DNA from: Hansschlegelia zhihuaiae
Lineage (GTDB): Bacteria > Pseudomonadota > Alphaproteobacteria > Rhizobiales > Methylopilaceae
NCBI RefSeq assembly: GCF_004103825.1
Contig: NZ_RYFI01000014.1
Coordinates: 77,374 to 109,530, forward strand
Direction: 5' to 3'
DNA length: 32,157 nucleotides
The translations under genes and the position numbers were made by a program. How positions within the stretch are numbered: the stretch's first letter is position 1; each line of letters starts with the position of its first letter. The notes below the pieces were generated by a model. That model ran no database searches. It saw nothing but the letters and a program-made list of their open reading frames with translations, and was not told the origin of the DNA. Positions 1 to 8,109 of the stretch are shown here, one piece after another.

Positions 1-2
1 TC

Positions 3-236
3 ACTCGGTCGCTCGGCTCGGCCTTTGGCGTCGCGATCCTCGGCGCGATCGTGCTGGGCGCGGGGTTCGGCGCCGAGGCGGGACAGGCGCTCGCGGCCGT
101 CTCGCTTGACGAGGCCAGCTTCCGCATCGCGTTCCTGGCCGCAGCCGCCTCCACGGCCGTCGCGCTCGCGCTTCTCTGGGCGATGCCCGAGCGTCCGCTC
201 AGGGACTCGTTCGAGCCCGTCCCCGCCCGGGGCTGA
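3..236 (+). CDS. MFS transporter, C-terminal fragment
   Basis: Only the last 77 codons are in the window; the reading frame is open from the left edge to a TGA at 234-236. The residues are hydrophobic and include a glycine-rich helix (LGSAFGVAILGAIVLGAGFG) followed by a second helix (FRIAFLAAAASTAVALALLWAMP) and a short charged tail. This is the pattern of the last two membrane segments of a 14-helix DHA2-type drug/proton antiporter, where a GxAFGVAILGA helix is typical. Substrate cannot be told. It runs in the same direction as the DAHP synthase gene, 126 nt away, and is probably a separate unit. Family call is moderate because most of the protein is missing. Confidence 0.6.
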   Translation, partial: TRSLGSAFGVAILGAIVLGAGFGAEAGQALAAVSLDEASFRIAFLAAAASTAVALALLWAMPERPLRDSFEPVPARG

Positions 237-282
237 AAGGTGGCGTCCCCGTGTTCCCGGTGCTAGAAGCCGGCTGAACGAG

Positions 283-299
283 CGGCCATATGATGGCCG
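283..299. promoter_or_regulatory. Inverted repeat upstream of DAHP synthase
   Basis: A perfect 7-bp inverted repeat, CGGCCAT-ATG-ATGGCCG, lies 64 bp before the DAHP synthase start codon. It could be an operator or part of the end of the upstream transporter transcript. There is no T-tract, so a terminator role is weak. No factor can be named. Confidence 0.25.
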
Positions 300-362
300 G
301 GCGACGTATCGTCGTTTCCCGAAAGAAGGGCTCGCAAGCGACGGGTCTGGAGCTGGAAGGTC

Positions 363-1748
363 ATGACGGAGCGTTGGAGCCCCTCGAGCTGGCGCAAGCT
401 GCCGATCGAGCAGTCGCCGGTCTATCCCGATCCCGCGGCGCTCGCCGCGGCGGAGGCGCAGCTCGCGTCCTTCCCGCCCCTGGTCTTCGCCGGAGAGGCG
501 CGGAAGCTCAGGCGGCAGCTCGCCAAGGTCGCCGAAGGCCAGGCCTTCCTGCTGCAGGGCGGCGACTGCGCCGAGAGCTTCGCCGAGCATTCGGCCGACA
601 ACATCCGCGACTTCTTCCGCGTCTTCCTGCAGATGGCGGTGGTCATGACCTATGCGGCCGCCTCGCCGGTGGTGAAGGTCGGCCGCATCGCGGGGCAGTT
701 CGCGAAGCCGCGCTCGTCGCCGACCGAAATCGTCGACGGCGTCGAGCTGCCGATCTACCGCGGCGACATCATCAACGGCACCGACGCGACCCCGGAGTCG
801 CGTATCCCCGACCCGCGCCGCCAGCTCGAGGCCTACCGCCAGTCGGCCGCGACCCTCAATCTGCTGCGCGCCTTCGCGTCCGGCGGCTACGCCAATCTCG
901 ACTTCGTGCATCAGTGGATGCTCGGCTTCGTCAAGGAGAGCCCGCAATCCGGCCGCTACCAGGAGGTCGCCGACCGGATCGCCGAGGCGCTCGACTTCAT
1001 GCGCGCCTGCGGCGTCGACCCCGAGAATCATCCGGAGCTCAGGACCACCGATTTCTTCACGAGCCACGAGGCGCTGCTGCTCGGCTATGAGCAGGCGTTG
1101 ACGCGCGTCGACTCCACCACCGGGGATTGGTACGCGACCTCCGGCCACATGATCTGGATCGGCGACCGCACCCGCCAGCTCGACCACGCCCATGTCGAAT
1201 ATTTCCGCGGCGTGAAGAACCCGGTCGGCCTGAAATGCGGGCCGTCGCTCAAGCCCGACGAGCTGATGAAGCTGATCGACGCGCTCGACCCGGACAACGA
1301 GCCGGGGCGGCTGACGCTGATCATGCGCTTCGGCGCCGACAAGGTCTTCGACCATCTGCCGGGCCTCGTGCGCGCCGTGAAGACCGGCGGCCGCAAGGTC
1401 GTGATCGCCTGCGACCCGATGCACGGCAACACGATCAAGTCGCCCTCGGGCTACAAGACGCGGCCGTTCGAGCGCATCCTGCAGGAGGTCGAGGCCTTCT
1501 TCGAGGTCTGCCGGACCGAGGGCGTTCACGCCGGCGGCGTGCATGTCGAGATGACGGGCAAGAACGTCACCGAATGCACCGGCGGCGCGCGCGCGATATC
1601 CGACGCCGACCTTCGCGACCGCTATCACACCCATTGCGACCCGCGGCTCAACGCCGAGCAGGCGATCGAGCTCGCTTTCCTGGTGGCCGAGGAGCTGAAG
1701 CGCGAACGCGCGGCGCGTGGCCCCCGGCAGGTGGCGGCGGCGGAGTAG
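363..1748 (+). CDS. aroG: Class II 3-deoxy-7-phosphoheptulonate (DAHP) synthase
   Basis: This 461-aa enzyme condenses phosphoenolpyruvate and erythrose 4-phosphate, the first step of the shikimate pathway to aromatic amino acids, in the cytoplasm. Length and sequence fit the class II (plant/AroA-II type) family along the whole chain: GGDCAE near residue 66 (metal-ligand Cys), [14 protein letters not shown], a GLKCGPS block, the DPMHGNT block, and [15 protein letters not shown] near the C terminus. All catalytic blocks look intact. The ATG at 363 is preceded by a good ribosome site (GGAAGG). It stands alone, with a transporter upstream and a cyclase downstream. Class II enzymes are often feedback-controlled through N-terminal extensions; none is obvious here. 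The symbol follows common usage for alphaproteobacterial class II enzymes and could equally be aroF or aroH. Confidence 0.95.
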   Translation: MTERWSPSSWRKLPIEQSPVYPDPAALAAAEAQLASFPPLVFAGEARKLRRQLAKVAEGQAFLLQGGDCAESFAEHSADNIRDFFRVFLQMAVVMTYAAASPVVKVGRIAGQFAKPRSSPTEIVDGVELPIYRGDIINGTDATPESRIPDPRRQLEAYRQSAATLNLLRAFASGGYANLDFVHQWMLGFVKESPQSGRYQEVADRIAEALDFMRACGVDPENHPELRTTDFFTSHEALLLGYEQALTRVDSTTGDWYATSGHMIWIGDRTRQLDHAHVEYFRGVKNPVGLKCGPSLKPDELMKLIDALDPDNEPGRLTLIMRFGADKVFDHLPGLVRAVKTGGRKVVIACDPMHGNTIKSPSGYKTRPFERILQEVEAFFEVCRTEGVHAGGVHVEMTGKNVTECTGGARAISDADLRDRYHTHCDPRLNAEQAIELAFLVAEELKRERAARGPRQVAAAE

Positions 1749-1834
1749 AGCGACCACGGCGGAATAGGTCCGGCCGAAAGTCGCGCACCTCTCTTGCGTC
1801 GCGTTTACGGCTAAGTAGCGTATTTCGAGTGACA

Positions 1835-1869
1835 ACCACGGGCGGTAGCAAAGTCTTACCGCCCGTGGT
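1835..1869. promoter_or_regulatory. Perfect 13-bp hairpin abutting the diguanylate cyclase start
   Basis: Arms ACCACGGGCGGTA (1835-1847) and TACCGCCCGTGGT (1857-1869) are perfectly complementary, with a 9-nt loop. The second arm ends two bases before the ATG at 1872, so the place where a ribosome site should be is wholly inside the stem. There is no T-run after it, so it is not a classic terminator for the upstream aro gene. A role in blocking translation or binding a dimeric protein is possible. Confidence 0.5.
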
Positions 1870-1871
1870 CG

Positions 1872-3125
1872 ATGGCTGTTTTCGCCGCCCTTTGGAGCTC
1901 CGCCGATCCGGCGCCTGAGCGCGAGCTTCCTGATCGTGAGCTCGCCGACCAGATCGTCGCGCTCACGAAGGTGCGGACGCGCGAGCTCAGGCTGCCGCCC
2001 GAAATCCTGTCGCTCTATCTCCACGACACCTGGCGGAGCCGCAGGAAGATCAACCAGGGCTGGATGATCTGGGCGGCGGCCGTGAACGCGGCCTGCATCG
2101 TCTTCGACCCGTTCATCGCGCCGCCGGAGCTCGTGCCCTACGCGGTCGCGGCCCGTGCGTCGGTCTCGGTCGCGCTCGTGGCCGCCGCGTTCGCGATGAG
2201 CTTCGCATCGCGGCCCGGGATCGAGGGCAAGCTGACGATCGCGGTATGCGTCTTCGCCTATGCGATCGCGGGCCTGTCCTGCCTCACGGCTGGCCCGGAG
2301 CTCCTCGAGAGATACGTGATCCAGGCGATTTTCCTCGGGGGCACGGCCGTCATGGCCTCGCGCATCGCGTGGCGTGACACCGTCGCGCTGACCGCCGTGG
2401 CGCTTCTGATGCAGACCATCTTCCTCGCGCTGCCTCCCGCCTCCGTGCTTTCGACGGCCGAGAAGCTCCAGGCCATCGTGTTCTTCGACATCGGGCTGAT
2501 CGGGCTGGCGCTCGCCAAGGGCATCACGGAGCAGTTGCACTACCGCGTCTTCGTGCTCGGGATGAGCGACCGGCTCCAGCTCCGGGCGATCGCCGAGATC
2601 AACGGGCGGCTTCACGCGACCGCCCGCACCGACCCGCTGACGGGCGTCGCGAACCGCCGTCATTTCGAGGAGGCGCTGGAGGAGCTGCGGCGCCTCGGCG
2701 GGCCAGTCGGCCTGGTGATGTTCGACATCGACCACTTCAAGCTGCTGAACGACGCGCTCGGCCATCGCGCCGGCGACCGCTGCCTCACCGCGGTGGCGGG
2801 CCTGCTGAAATCCGGTTTGCGCGAGGGGCTCGACCTGCTCGCCCGCATCGGCGGCGAGGAGTTCGTGGCCCTGCTGCCCGGCGTGTCGAGCGCCGAGGCG
2901 CTGCAGGTCGCGGAGCGCATCCGCGCCGCGGTCGAAGCCCGCGCGCTGCCGAATCCGGGCGGCATCGACGGGGTCGTGACCGTGAGCGCCGGCGTTTCCG
3001 CGCTCGACGCCGATCGGCTCGACCGACTGCTCGGCCGCGCGGACGCCGCGCTCTACGAGGCGAAATCGGCGGGCCGCAATCAGGTCCGCCTCGCCCGGAG
3101 CGCGCCGGGCCGACGCGCGGCCTGA
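1872..3125 (+). CDS. Membrane-bound diguanylate cyclase (GGDEF)
   Basis: The 417-aa protein has about 65 soluble residues, then a hydrophobic region with five or six membrane segments (about 60-220), then a GGDEF domain (about 245-405). Core motifs are DPLTGVANRRHFE, MFDIDHFKLLND and the active-site GGEEF, all intact, so synthesis of cyclic di-GMP from two GTP is expected. The RxxD inhibitory site that normally precedes the active site is absent (EGLD), suggesting no allosteric product inhibition. ATG 1872 is the most upstream start in frame (a stop lies at 1830) but has no ribosome site because a hairpin covers it. A GTG at 1971 is an alternative start. The membrane part resembles no sensor I can name, so its signal is unknown. 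Confidence 0.88.
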   Translation: MAVFAALWSSADPAPERELPDRELADQIVALTKVRTRELRLPPEILSLYLHDTWRSRRKINQGWMIWAAAVNAACIVFDPFIAPPELVPYAVAARASVSVALVAAAFAMSFASRPGIEGKLTIAVCVFAYAIAGLSCLTAGPELLERYVIQAIFLGGTAVMASRIAWRDTVALTAVALLMQTIFLALPPASVLSTAEKLQAIVFFDIGLIGLALAKGITEQLHYRVFVLGMSDRLQLRAIAEINGRLHATARTDPLTGVANRRHFEEALEELRRLGGPVGLVMFDIDHFKLLNDALGHRAGDRCLTAVAGLLKSGLREGLDLLARIGGEEFVALLPGVSSAEALQVAERIRAAVEARALPNPGGIDGVVTVSAGVSALDADRLDRLLGRADAALYEAKSAGRNQVRLARSAPGRRAA

Positions 3126-3198
3126 GGCAGAGCCTCAGCTCGATTGCCGGCCGCGCCGCGTCACGCTAGACGAGCGCCATGCTTCCGGACGGCCCGAC

Positions 3199-4533
3199 AT
3201 GACAGTCCTGCGTTTCGCGCCGTCGCCGACCGGCTTCCTGCATCTCGGCAACGCCCGCACGCTGCTGCTGAACGCCATCATCGCGCGAAAGACCGGCGGT
3301 CGCTTCGTGCTGCGGATCGACGACACCGACGCGGAACGGGTCGAGGAACGCTTCGTCGAGGCGATCCGTCAGGACGTCGCCTGGCTTGGATTGACGCCTG
3401 ACTTCGAGGTGAGGCAGTCCGAGCGGCTTGCGCTCTACGAGGCGGCGTTGGAGCGGCTCGGCGAGCGCGTCTATCCGGCCTATGAAACCGAGGAGGAGCT
3501 CGATCGGGCGCGCCGTCTCGCGCGCGCCTCGGGCCGCCCACCGGTCTATGACCGTGCGGCGCTCAGGCTGACGCCCGAGAAGAGCGCGCTCTACGAGGCG
3601 GAGGGACGGCGGCCGCACTGGCGCTTCCGGCTGACCGGCGGGCGGGTCGGGTGGTCGGACGGCGTCAGGGGCCAGCAGGAGATCGACCTGTCGAGCCTCT
3701 CGGATCCCGTCATCCGCCGAGAGGACGGCGCCTTTCTCTACGTCTTCACCAGCGTCGTCGACGACGTCGACCTCGGGGTCACCGACATCGTCCGCGGGGA
3801 AGACCATGTCGCGAACTCGGCCGTCCAGCTCGACATGTTCGCGGCGCTGGGCGCCGAGCCGCCCGCGCTCGCGCACCACAATCTGCTGACCACGGCCGAC
3901 GGCGCTGGGCTGTCGAAGCGTCAGGGAAGCCTGTCGCTCCGGACCTTCCGCGAAGAGGGGATCGAGCCGCTCGCGGTTGCGGCCTATGCGACGCTGGTGG
4001 GCTCTTCCGAGGCGGTCCACCCCGTGCAGAGCCTGGACGAGCTCGCCGGTCTCGTGGAGCTGAAAAAGCTGTCGCGCGCGCCGGCGCGGGTCGATCGGGA
4101 GGAGCTTGCGGCGTTGTCGACGAAGGTGACGCACGGCCTTCCCTATGAGGCTGTGGCGGAGCGCCTGGCGGCGCTCGACGTCGGGGGCGGGGAGGCGTTC
4201 TGGGCGACCGTCAGGGGGAACCTGAGGGTCGTTCGGGAGGCCGCCGACTGGTGGCGGATCGCGACGGGCGACATCGCCGTTCCGCGGCTGTCCGGCGAAG
4301 ACGCCGCCCTGATCCGGCAGGCCGCCGACCTGCTTCCGCCGGCCCCGTGGGACGACGCGACGTGGCGCGCCTGGACGACGGCCGTGTCGGCCGTGACGGG
4401 CGCCAAGGGACGGGCGCTGTTCGCGCCGCTCCGCCTTGCCCTGACGGGGCAGTCCGGCGGCCCGGAGCTCGCGCGGCTGCTGCCCTTCATCGGACGTGAG
4501 CGGGCGCTGGAACGGCTGAAGGACGTCCGGTGA
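3199..4533 (+). CDS. gltX: Glutamate-tRNA ligase (second GltX type)
   Basis: This 444-aa class Ic aminoacyl-tRNA synthetase charges tRNA with glutamate using ATP. The HIGH-like motif is FLHLGNART (residues 13-21), the KMSKS-like motif is GLSKR (237-241), and DDTD and GEDHVANSAVQ lie between them. A helical anticodon-binding half follows. The zinc-binding cysteines of some bacterial enzymes are missing, as is usual in alphaproteobacteria. These bacteria often carry two gltX genes and make Gln-tRNA by GatCAB amidation, so this copy may be the one specialised for tRNA-Gln; that is inference. It is full-length, so it is not the short GluQ-RS. The stop is only 4 bp from the stop of the convergent flavoprotein gene. 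Confidence 0.9.
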   Translation: MTVLRFAPSPTGFLHLGNARTLLLNAIIARKTGGRFVLRIDDTDAERVEERFVEAIRQDVAWLGLTPDFEVRQSERLALYEAALERLGERVYPAYETEEELDRARRLARASGRPPVYDRAALRLTPEKSALYEAEGRRPHWRFRLTGGRVGWSDGVRGQQEIDLSSLSDPVIRREDGAFLYVFTSVVDDVDLGVTDIVRGEDHVANSAVQLDMFAALGAEPPALAHHNLLTTADGAGLSKRQGSLSLRTFREEGIEPLAVAAYATLVGSSEAVHPVQSLDELAGLVELKKLSRAPARVDREELAALSTKVTHGLPYEAVAERLAALDVGGGEAFWATVRGNLRVVREAADWWRIATGDIAVPRLSGEDAALIRQAADLLPPAPWDDATWRAWTTAVSAVTGAKGRALFAPLRLALTGQSGGPELARLLPFIGRERALERLKDVR

Positions 4534-4537
4534 CCGC

Positions 4538-5758
4538 TCAGGCGGCCGCGCGCGCCGCGAGCCACCGGGCGGCGGCGTCGCCCGCCGCGCGGCCGGTGGC
4601 GAAACAGGCCTGCAGCAGGTAGCCGCCCGTCGGGGCCTCCCAGTCGAGCATTTCGCCCGCGAGGAACACGCCGGGCCTCCGGCGCAGCATGAAGCCCTCG
4701 TCGAGCTCGGCGAACTCCACCCCGCCCGCCGTGGATATGGCGCGCTCGACAGGCTTTGGAGCGGTGAGCCGCAGCGGCAGGGCTTTGATGCGCCGGCTAA
4801 TCTCCACCGGCCCTGGGGGGTGGGTGCCAGCCTCTCTCAGCAGCGCGACGGCGACGGGCGGAAGGCTGGCGGTCTTGGAGAGATGGGTCGAGAACGAACG
4901 CTTTCCGCGCGGGCGCGACAGGCGCTCGGCGAGCGCGTCGATGTCGAGGTCCGGCCTGAGGTCGAGCGAAGCGACCGCCTCGCCGTCGCGCTCGATCGCG
5001 TCGCGCAAGGCGGCCGCGAGTGCGTAGATCAGTCCGCCCTCGATCCCGTCGGCCGTGACGACGGCCTCGCCCCGCACGGTCTCGCCTTCGAAGGAGAGCG
5101 CCGCGCGCTTGAGCGGGGCCCCGGCGAAGCGTTGCGCGAAAACCGAAGACCAGCGGGTGAAGAAGCCGCAATTGGCCGGCTTGAGCGGCTTCACCGAGAC
5201 CCCTGCCTCCGCGAGCGGCGAGACCCAGCCGCCGTCGCCGCCGAGCCGCGGCCAGCTGGCGCCGCCGAGCGCCAGGACCACGACGTCCGCGCCCACGGCT
5301 TCCGGACCGGAGGGCGTCTCGAACAGAAGGCGGCCATCATCGGTGAACCCTGTCCAGCGCCGCCGCGTCTCGATTCGGACGCCGAGCCCTCCGAGCCGGG
5401 CGAGCCATGCCCGGAGCAAGGGCGAGGCCTTCAGGCTTTTCGGAAAGATGCGTCCGCTCGATCCAACGAAAGTCTCGACCCCGAGCCCCGCGCACCAGTC
5501 GCGCAGCGCCTCGGCGGGAAAGGCGCCGATCGGCGCGGCGAGCCGTCCGGCGGCCTCGCCATAGCGCGCGAGCAGCCGGTCGGTCGGCTCGGAATGGGTG
5601 AGGTTGAGGCCGCCGCGGCCCGCGAGCAGGAACTTCCGCCCAACGCTCGGCATGCGCTCGAAGGCGCGGACCGAGACGCCCGCCTCGGCGAGACGCTCGG
5701 CCGCCATCAGGCCCGCCGGCCCGCACCCGATCACCACGGCGCGCGAGCGGTCAGACAC
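4538..5758 (-). CDS. HI0933-like FAD/NAD(P)-binding flavoprotein (TIGR03862 type)
   Basis: The 406-aa protein starts with a Rossmann dinucleotide-binding motif, VVIGCGPAGLMAAE (residues 8-21). It contains the family signature GRGGLNLTHSE near 48-58, a middle domain with LALGGASWP, and a C-terminal FAD motif, GVFLAGEMLDWEAPTGGYLLQACFATGRAAG. This is the HI0933/YhiN flavoprotein family, in the subgroup often annotated TIGR03862. Its substrate is unknown; an oxidoreductase role is assumed from the cofactor folds. The gene faces gltX with a 4-bp gap and no terminator between them, so the two transcripts probably overlap at their ends. Its start is 203 bp from the divergent REC-GGDEF-EAL gene. Confidence 0.88.
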   Translation of the reverse strand: MSDRSRAVVIGCGPAGLMAAERLAEAGVSVRAFERMPSVGRKFLLAGRGGLNLTHSEPTDRLLARYGEAAGRLAAPIGAFPAEALRDWCAGLGVETFVGSSGRIFPKSLKASPLLRAWLARLGGLGVRIETRRRWTGFTDDGRLLFETPSGPEAVGADVVVLALGGASWPRLGGDGGWVSPLAEAGVSVKPLKPANCGFFTRWSSVFAQRFAGAPLKRAALSFEGETVRGEAVVTADGIEGGLIYALAAALRDAIERDGEAVASLDLRPDLDIDALAERLSRPRGKRSFSTHLSKTASLPPVAVALLREAGTHPPGPVEISRRIKALPLRLTAPKPVERAISTAGGVEFAELDEGFMLRRRPGVFLAGEMLDWEAPTGGYLLQACFATGRAAGDAAARWLAARAAA

Positions 5759-5961
5759 GCGTCGAGGTCCGGGGCGAGGTCAGAAACCAATGAATTTCTT
5801 GCGAGATGTTCATCCGTAGGAAAACCAAGATTCGCGTTTCCTTAAGCTGCGCTTGCTACAGGGGAGGGACCAAGGATCGGCCAACCGCGCCCGGTTCAAC
5901 CTGACCGCGATCACCGGGTGGGACGGCGGCGCCTGCGACTGAGCAAGGTTCGACGAGGAAC

Positions 5962-8109
5962 ATGGCGCTCATCTGCATCCTCGACGACCGCGTCACGAAC
6001 CGGAACATCTTCGCGAAACTCGCCGCGACGATCGAACCGGACGTCACCGTCCGCACCTTCGCCAATCCGGTCGAAGCGCTGGCCTGGATGACGGACAACA
6101 CGCCGGATCTGGTCGTCACCGACTACAAGATGCCGGATCTCGACGGCGCCGAATTCACCCGCCGCTTCCGGCTGCTTCCCGGCTGCGCGGACGTGCCGGT
6201 CGTCGTGCTCACCGTCTATGAGGAGCGCTCCTTCCGCCTGAGCGCGCTCGAGGCCGGCGCGACCGACTTCCTGCAGTCGCCTGTCGACCATCACGAATTC
6301 CTGACGCGCGCCCGCAATCTGCTGAAGATGCGGCGCCAGCAGCTCGTCATAGCGAGCCGCGCCGTCAAGCTCGAGGACGAGCTCCGGACCAGCGAGCGCT
6401 CGCGCGCGCAGGCGCTCCGGGACTCAACCGAGCGGCTCGCCCAGGTGATCGACACCGTGCCGGCGCTGATCAGCGCGGCGGATCGGCAGGGACGCTGCAT
6501 CTTCGTCAACGCCCATCAGGCCGCGATCAAGGGCGTGGGGCCCGCCGACCTGCTCGGCCGCACCGCCATCGACCTGTTCGGACCGGAGCGCGGGAGCCGC
6601 AGCGTCGCGCTCGACAAGCTGATCTGCGAGAGCGGAGCCGCCCTGCCGAGTTTCGAGGAGGAGATCGTCGGAGACGACGGCGAGCGCCGCCACGTGCTGA
6701 CGACCAAGGCGCCGCTGCGCGACGCGACCGGCGAGATCGTCGCGGTGCTCACCACCTCGCTCGACATCACGGACCGCAAGCGCGCGGAACGCCATTTGCG
6801 CCACCTCGCGCATCATGACGCGCTGACCGACCTGCCGAACCGCTCCTTGCTGCACGAGCGCGTCCGGCAAGCGATCGCCCAGGCGCGCCGCACCGACCGC
6901 AAGTTCGCCCTGCATTTGTTCGACCTCGACCGCTTCAAGGGCATCAACGACGTCCTCGGCCACCATTTCGGCGATCGCCTGCTGCGGGCCGTGGCCGACC
7001 GGCTCCGCGCCACCGTCCGCGAATCCGACACCGTGGCGCGGCTCGGCGGCGATGAGTTCGCGATCCTGCAGGACAACGTCACGAGCGTCGAAGACACACG
7101 CGACCTCGCCCGGCGCATCCGCGAGTCGCTCGCCGCTCCGTTCCGCTTCGACGGCGAGGAGGTGTCGACCTCGGCCTCGATCGGCATCGCGGTCTTTCCC
7201 GACAACGGCTTCGACGTCGACGAACTGCTCAAGAACGCCGACCTCGCGATGTATCGCGCCAAGGCGGACGGCCGCGACGGCTTCAAGGCCTTCGCCGCCG
7301 ACATGGACACCACGGCGCGCGCCATCACCGTGCTTGAGAGCGACCTGCGCCGGGCGCTGGCGCGCGGCGAATTCGAGCTTCACTTCCAGCCGCAGGTCGC
7401 GCTGGGCACGGGACGCATCGTCGGCGCCGAGACGCTGATCCGGTGGCGGCGCGAGAACGGCGACATCATCGCGCCGGGCGAGTTCCTGCCGCGGGCCGAG
7501 GAGAACGGCCTCATCGTCCCGATCAACAACTGGGTGCTGCGCGAGGCCTGCGCTCAGGCGGCCGCCTGGACCCGGCAGGGGCTCCCGCCCTTGCGCATCG
7601 CCGTCAATCTGTCGGGCGTCCAGTTCCGCAAGGTGGACATCGAGAATCTCGTGGCGGAGGCGCTCGAGCAGTCCGGCCTCGAACCCGGCCGGCTCGAGCT
7701 CGAGCTCACCGAGACGATCCTGCTGCAGGACACCGGCACTGTCGTGAAGCAGCTCGAGGCGCTGCGCGCCAAGGGCGTGACCTTCTCGATCGACGACTTC
7801 GGGACCGGCTATTCGTCGCTCGCCTATGTGAAGCACTTCCCCGTCGACCGGCTGAAGATCGACCGGAGCTTCATCGGCAACCTCAAGAGCGACGCCAACG
7901 ACGCCGCGATCGTGCGCGCCATCGTCAATCTCGGGCACAGCCTCGACCTCGAGGTCATCGCCGAAGGCGTCGAGACGGCCGCGCAGGTCGCGCATCTCAG
8001 GGCGGAGGGCTGCGACGAGGTCCAGGGCTTCTACTTCGGCCGCCCCATGCCGTCCGACATGTTCGTCGACCTTGTGCGTCGCGAGACGCTCCTGATGAGG
8101 ACTGCGTGA
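5962..8109 (+). CDS. Response regulator with PAS, GGDEF and EAL domains; RpfG-position output protein
   Basis: The 715-aa protein has a receiver (1-130, phospho-acceptor D54 in VVTDYKMPD), a PAS domain (about 155-275), GGDEF (about 285-445) and EAL (about 465-705). The cyclase site is intact (GGDEF 362-366) and carries an RxxD inhibitory site (353-356). The EAL motif reads ETL (490-492) but keeps the catalytic Glu, and DDFGTGYSS (611-619) and the LKID lysine are present, so both cyclic di-GMP synthesis and breakdown are possible. The receiver has S106 where a conserved Lys is expected (FLQSPVD). The receiver end (HEFLTRARNLLKMRRQQ) strongly recalls RpfG. Its stop overlaps the GTG start of the RpfC-like kinase, so the two are translationally coupled and probably form a phosphorelay pair. 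In xanthomonads this role belongs to the HD-GYP protein RpfG. Confidence 0.92.
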   Translation: MALICILDDRVTNRNIFAKLAATIEPDVTVRTFANPVEALAWMTDNTPDLVVTDYKMPDLDGAEFTRRFRLLPGCADVPVVVLTVYEERSFRLSALEAGATDFLQSPVDHHEFLTRARNLLKMRRQQLVIASRAVKLEDELRTSERSRAQALRDSTERLAQVIDTVPALISAADRQGRCIFVNAHQAAIKGVGPADLLGRTAIDLFGPERGSRSVALDKLICESGAALPSFEEEIVGDDGERRHVLTTKAPLRDATGEIVAVLTTSLDITDRKRAERHLRHLAHHDALTDLPNRSLLHERVRQAIAQARRTDRKFALHLFDLDRFKGINDVLGHHFGDRLLRAVADRLRATVRESDTVARLGGDEFAILQDNVTSVEDTRDLARRIRESLAAPFRFDGEEVSTSASIGIAVFPDNGFDVDELLKNADLAMYRAKADGRDGFKAFAADMDTTARAITVLESDLRRALARGEFELHFQPQVALGTGRIVGAETLIRWRRENGDIIAPGEFLPRAEENGLIVPINNWVLREACAQAAAWTRQGLPPLRIAVNLSGVQFRKVDIENLVAEALEQSGLEPGRLELELTETILLQDTGTVVKQLEALRAKGVTFSIDDFGTGYSSLAYVKHFPVDRLKIDRSFIGNLKSDANDAAIVRAIVNLGHSLDLEVIAEGVETAAQVAHLRAEGCDEVQGFYFGRPMPSDMFVDLVRRETLLMRTA

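Noticed and set aside
290-1090. 266-aa plus-strand open frame over the DAHP synthase
   Set aside because: It is Arg/Ala/Gly-rich shadow sequence in another frame of a clearly conserved enzyme.
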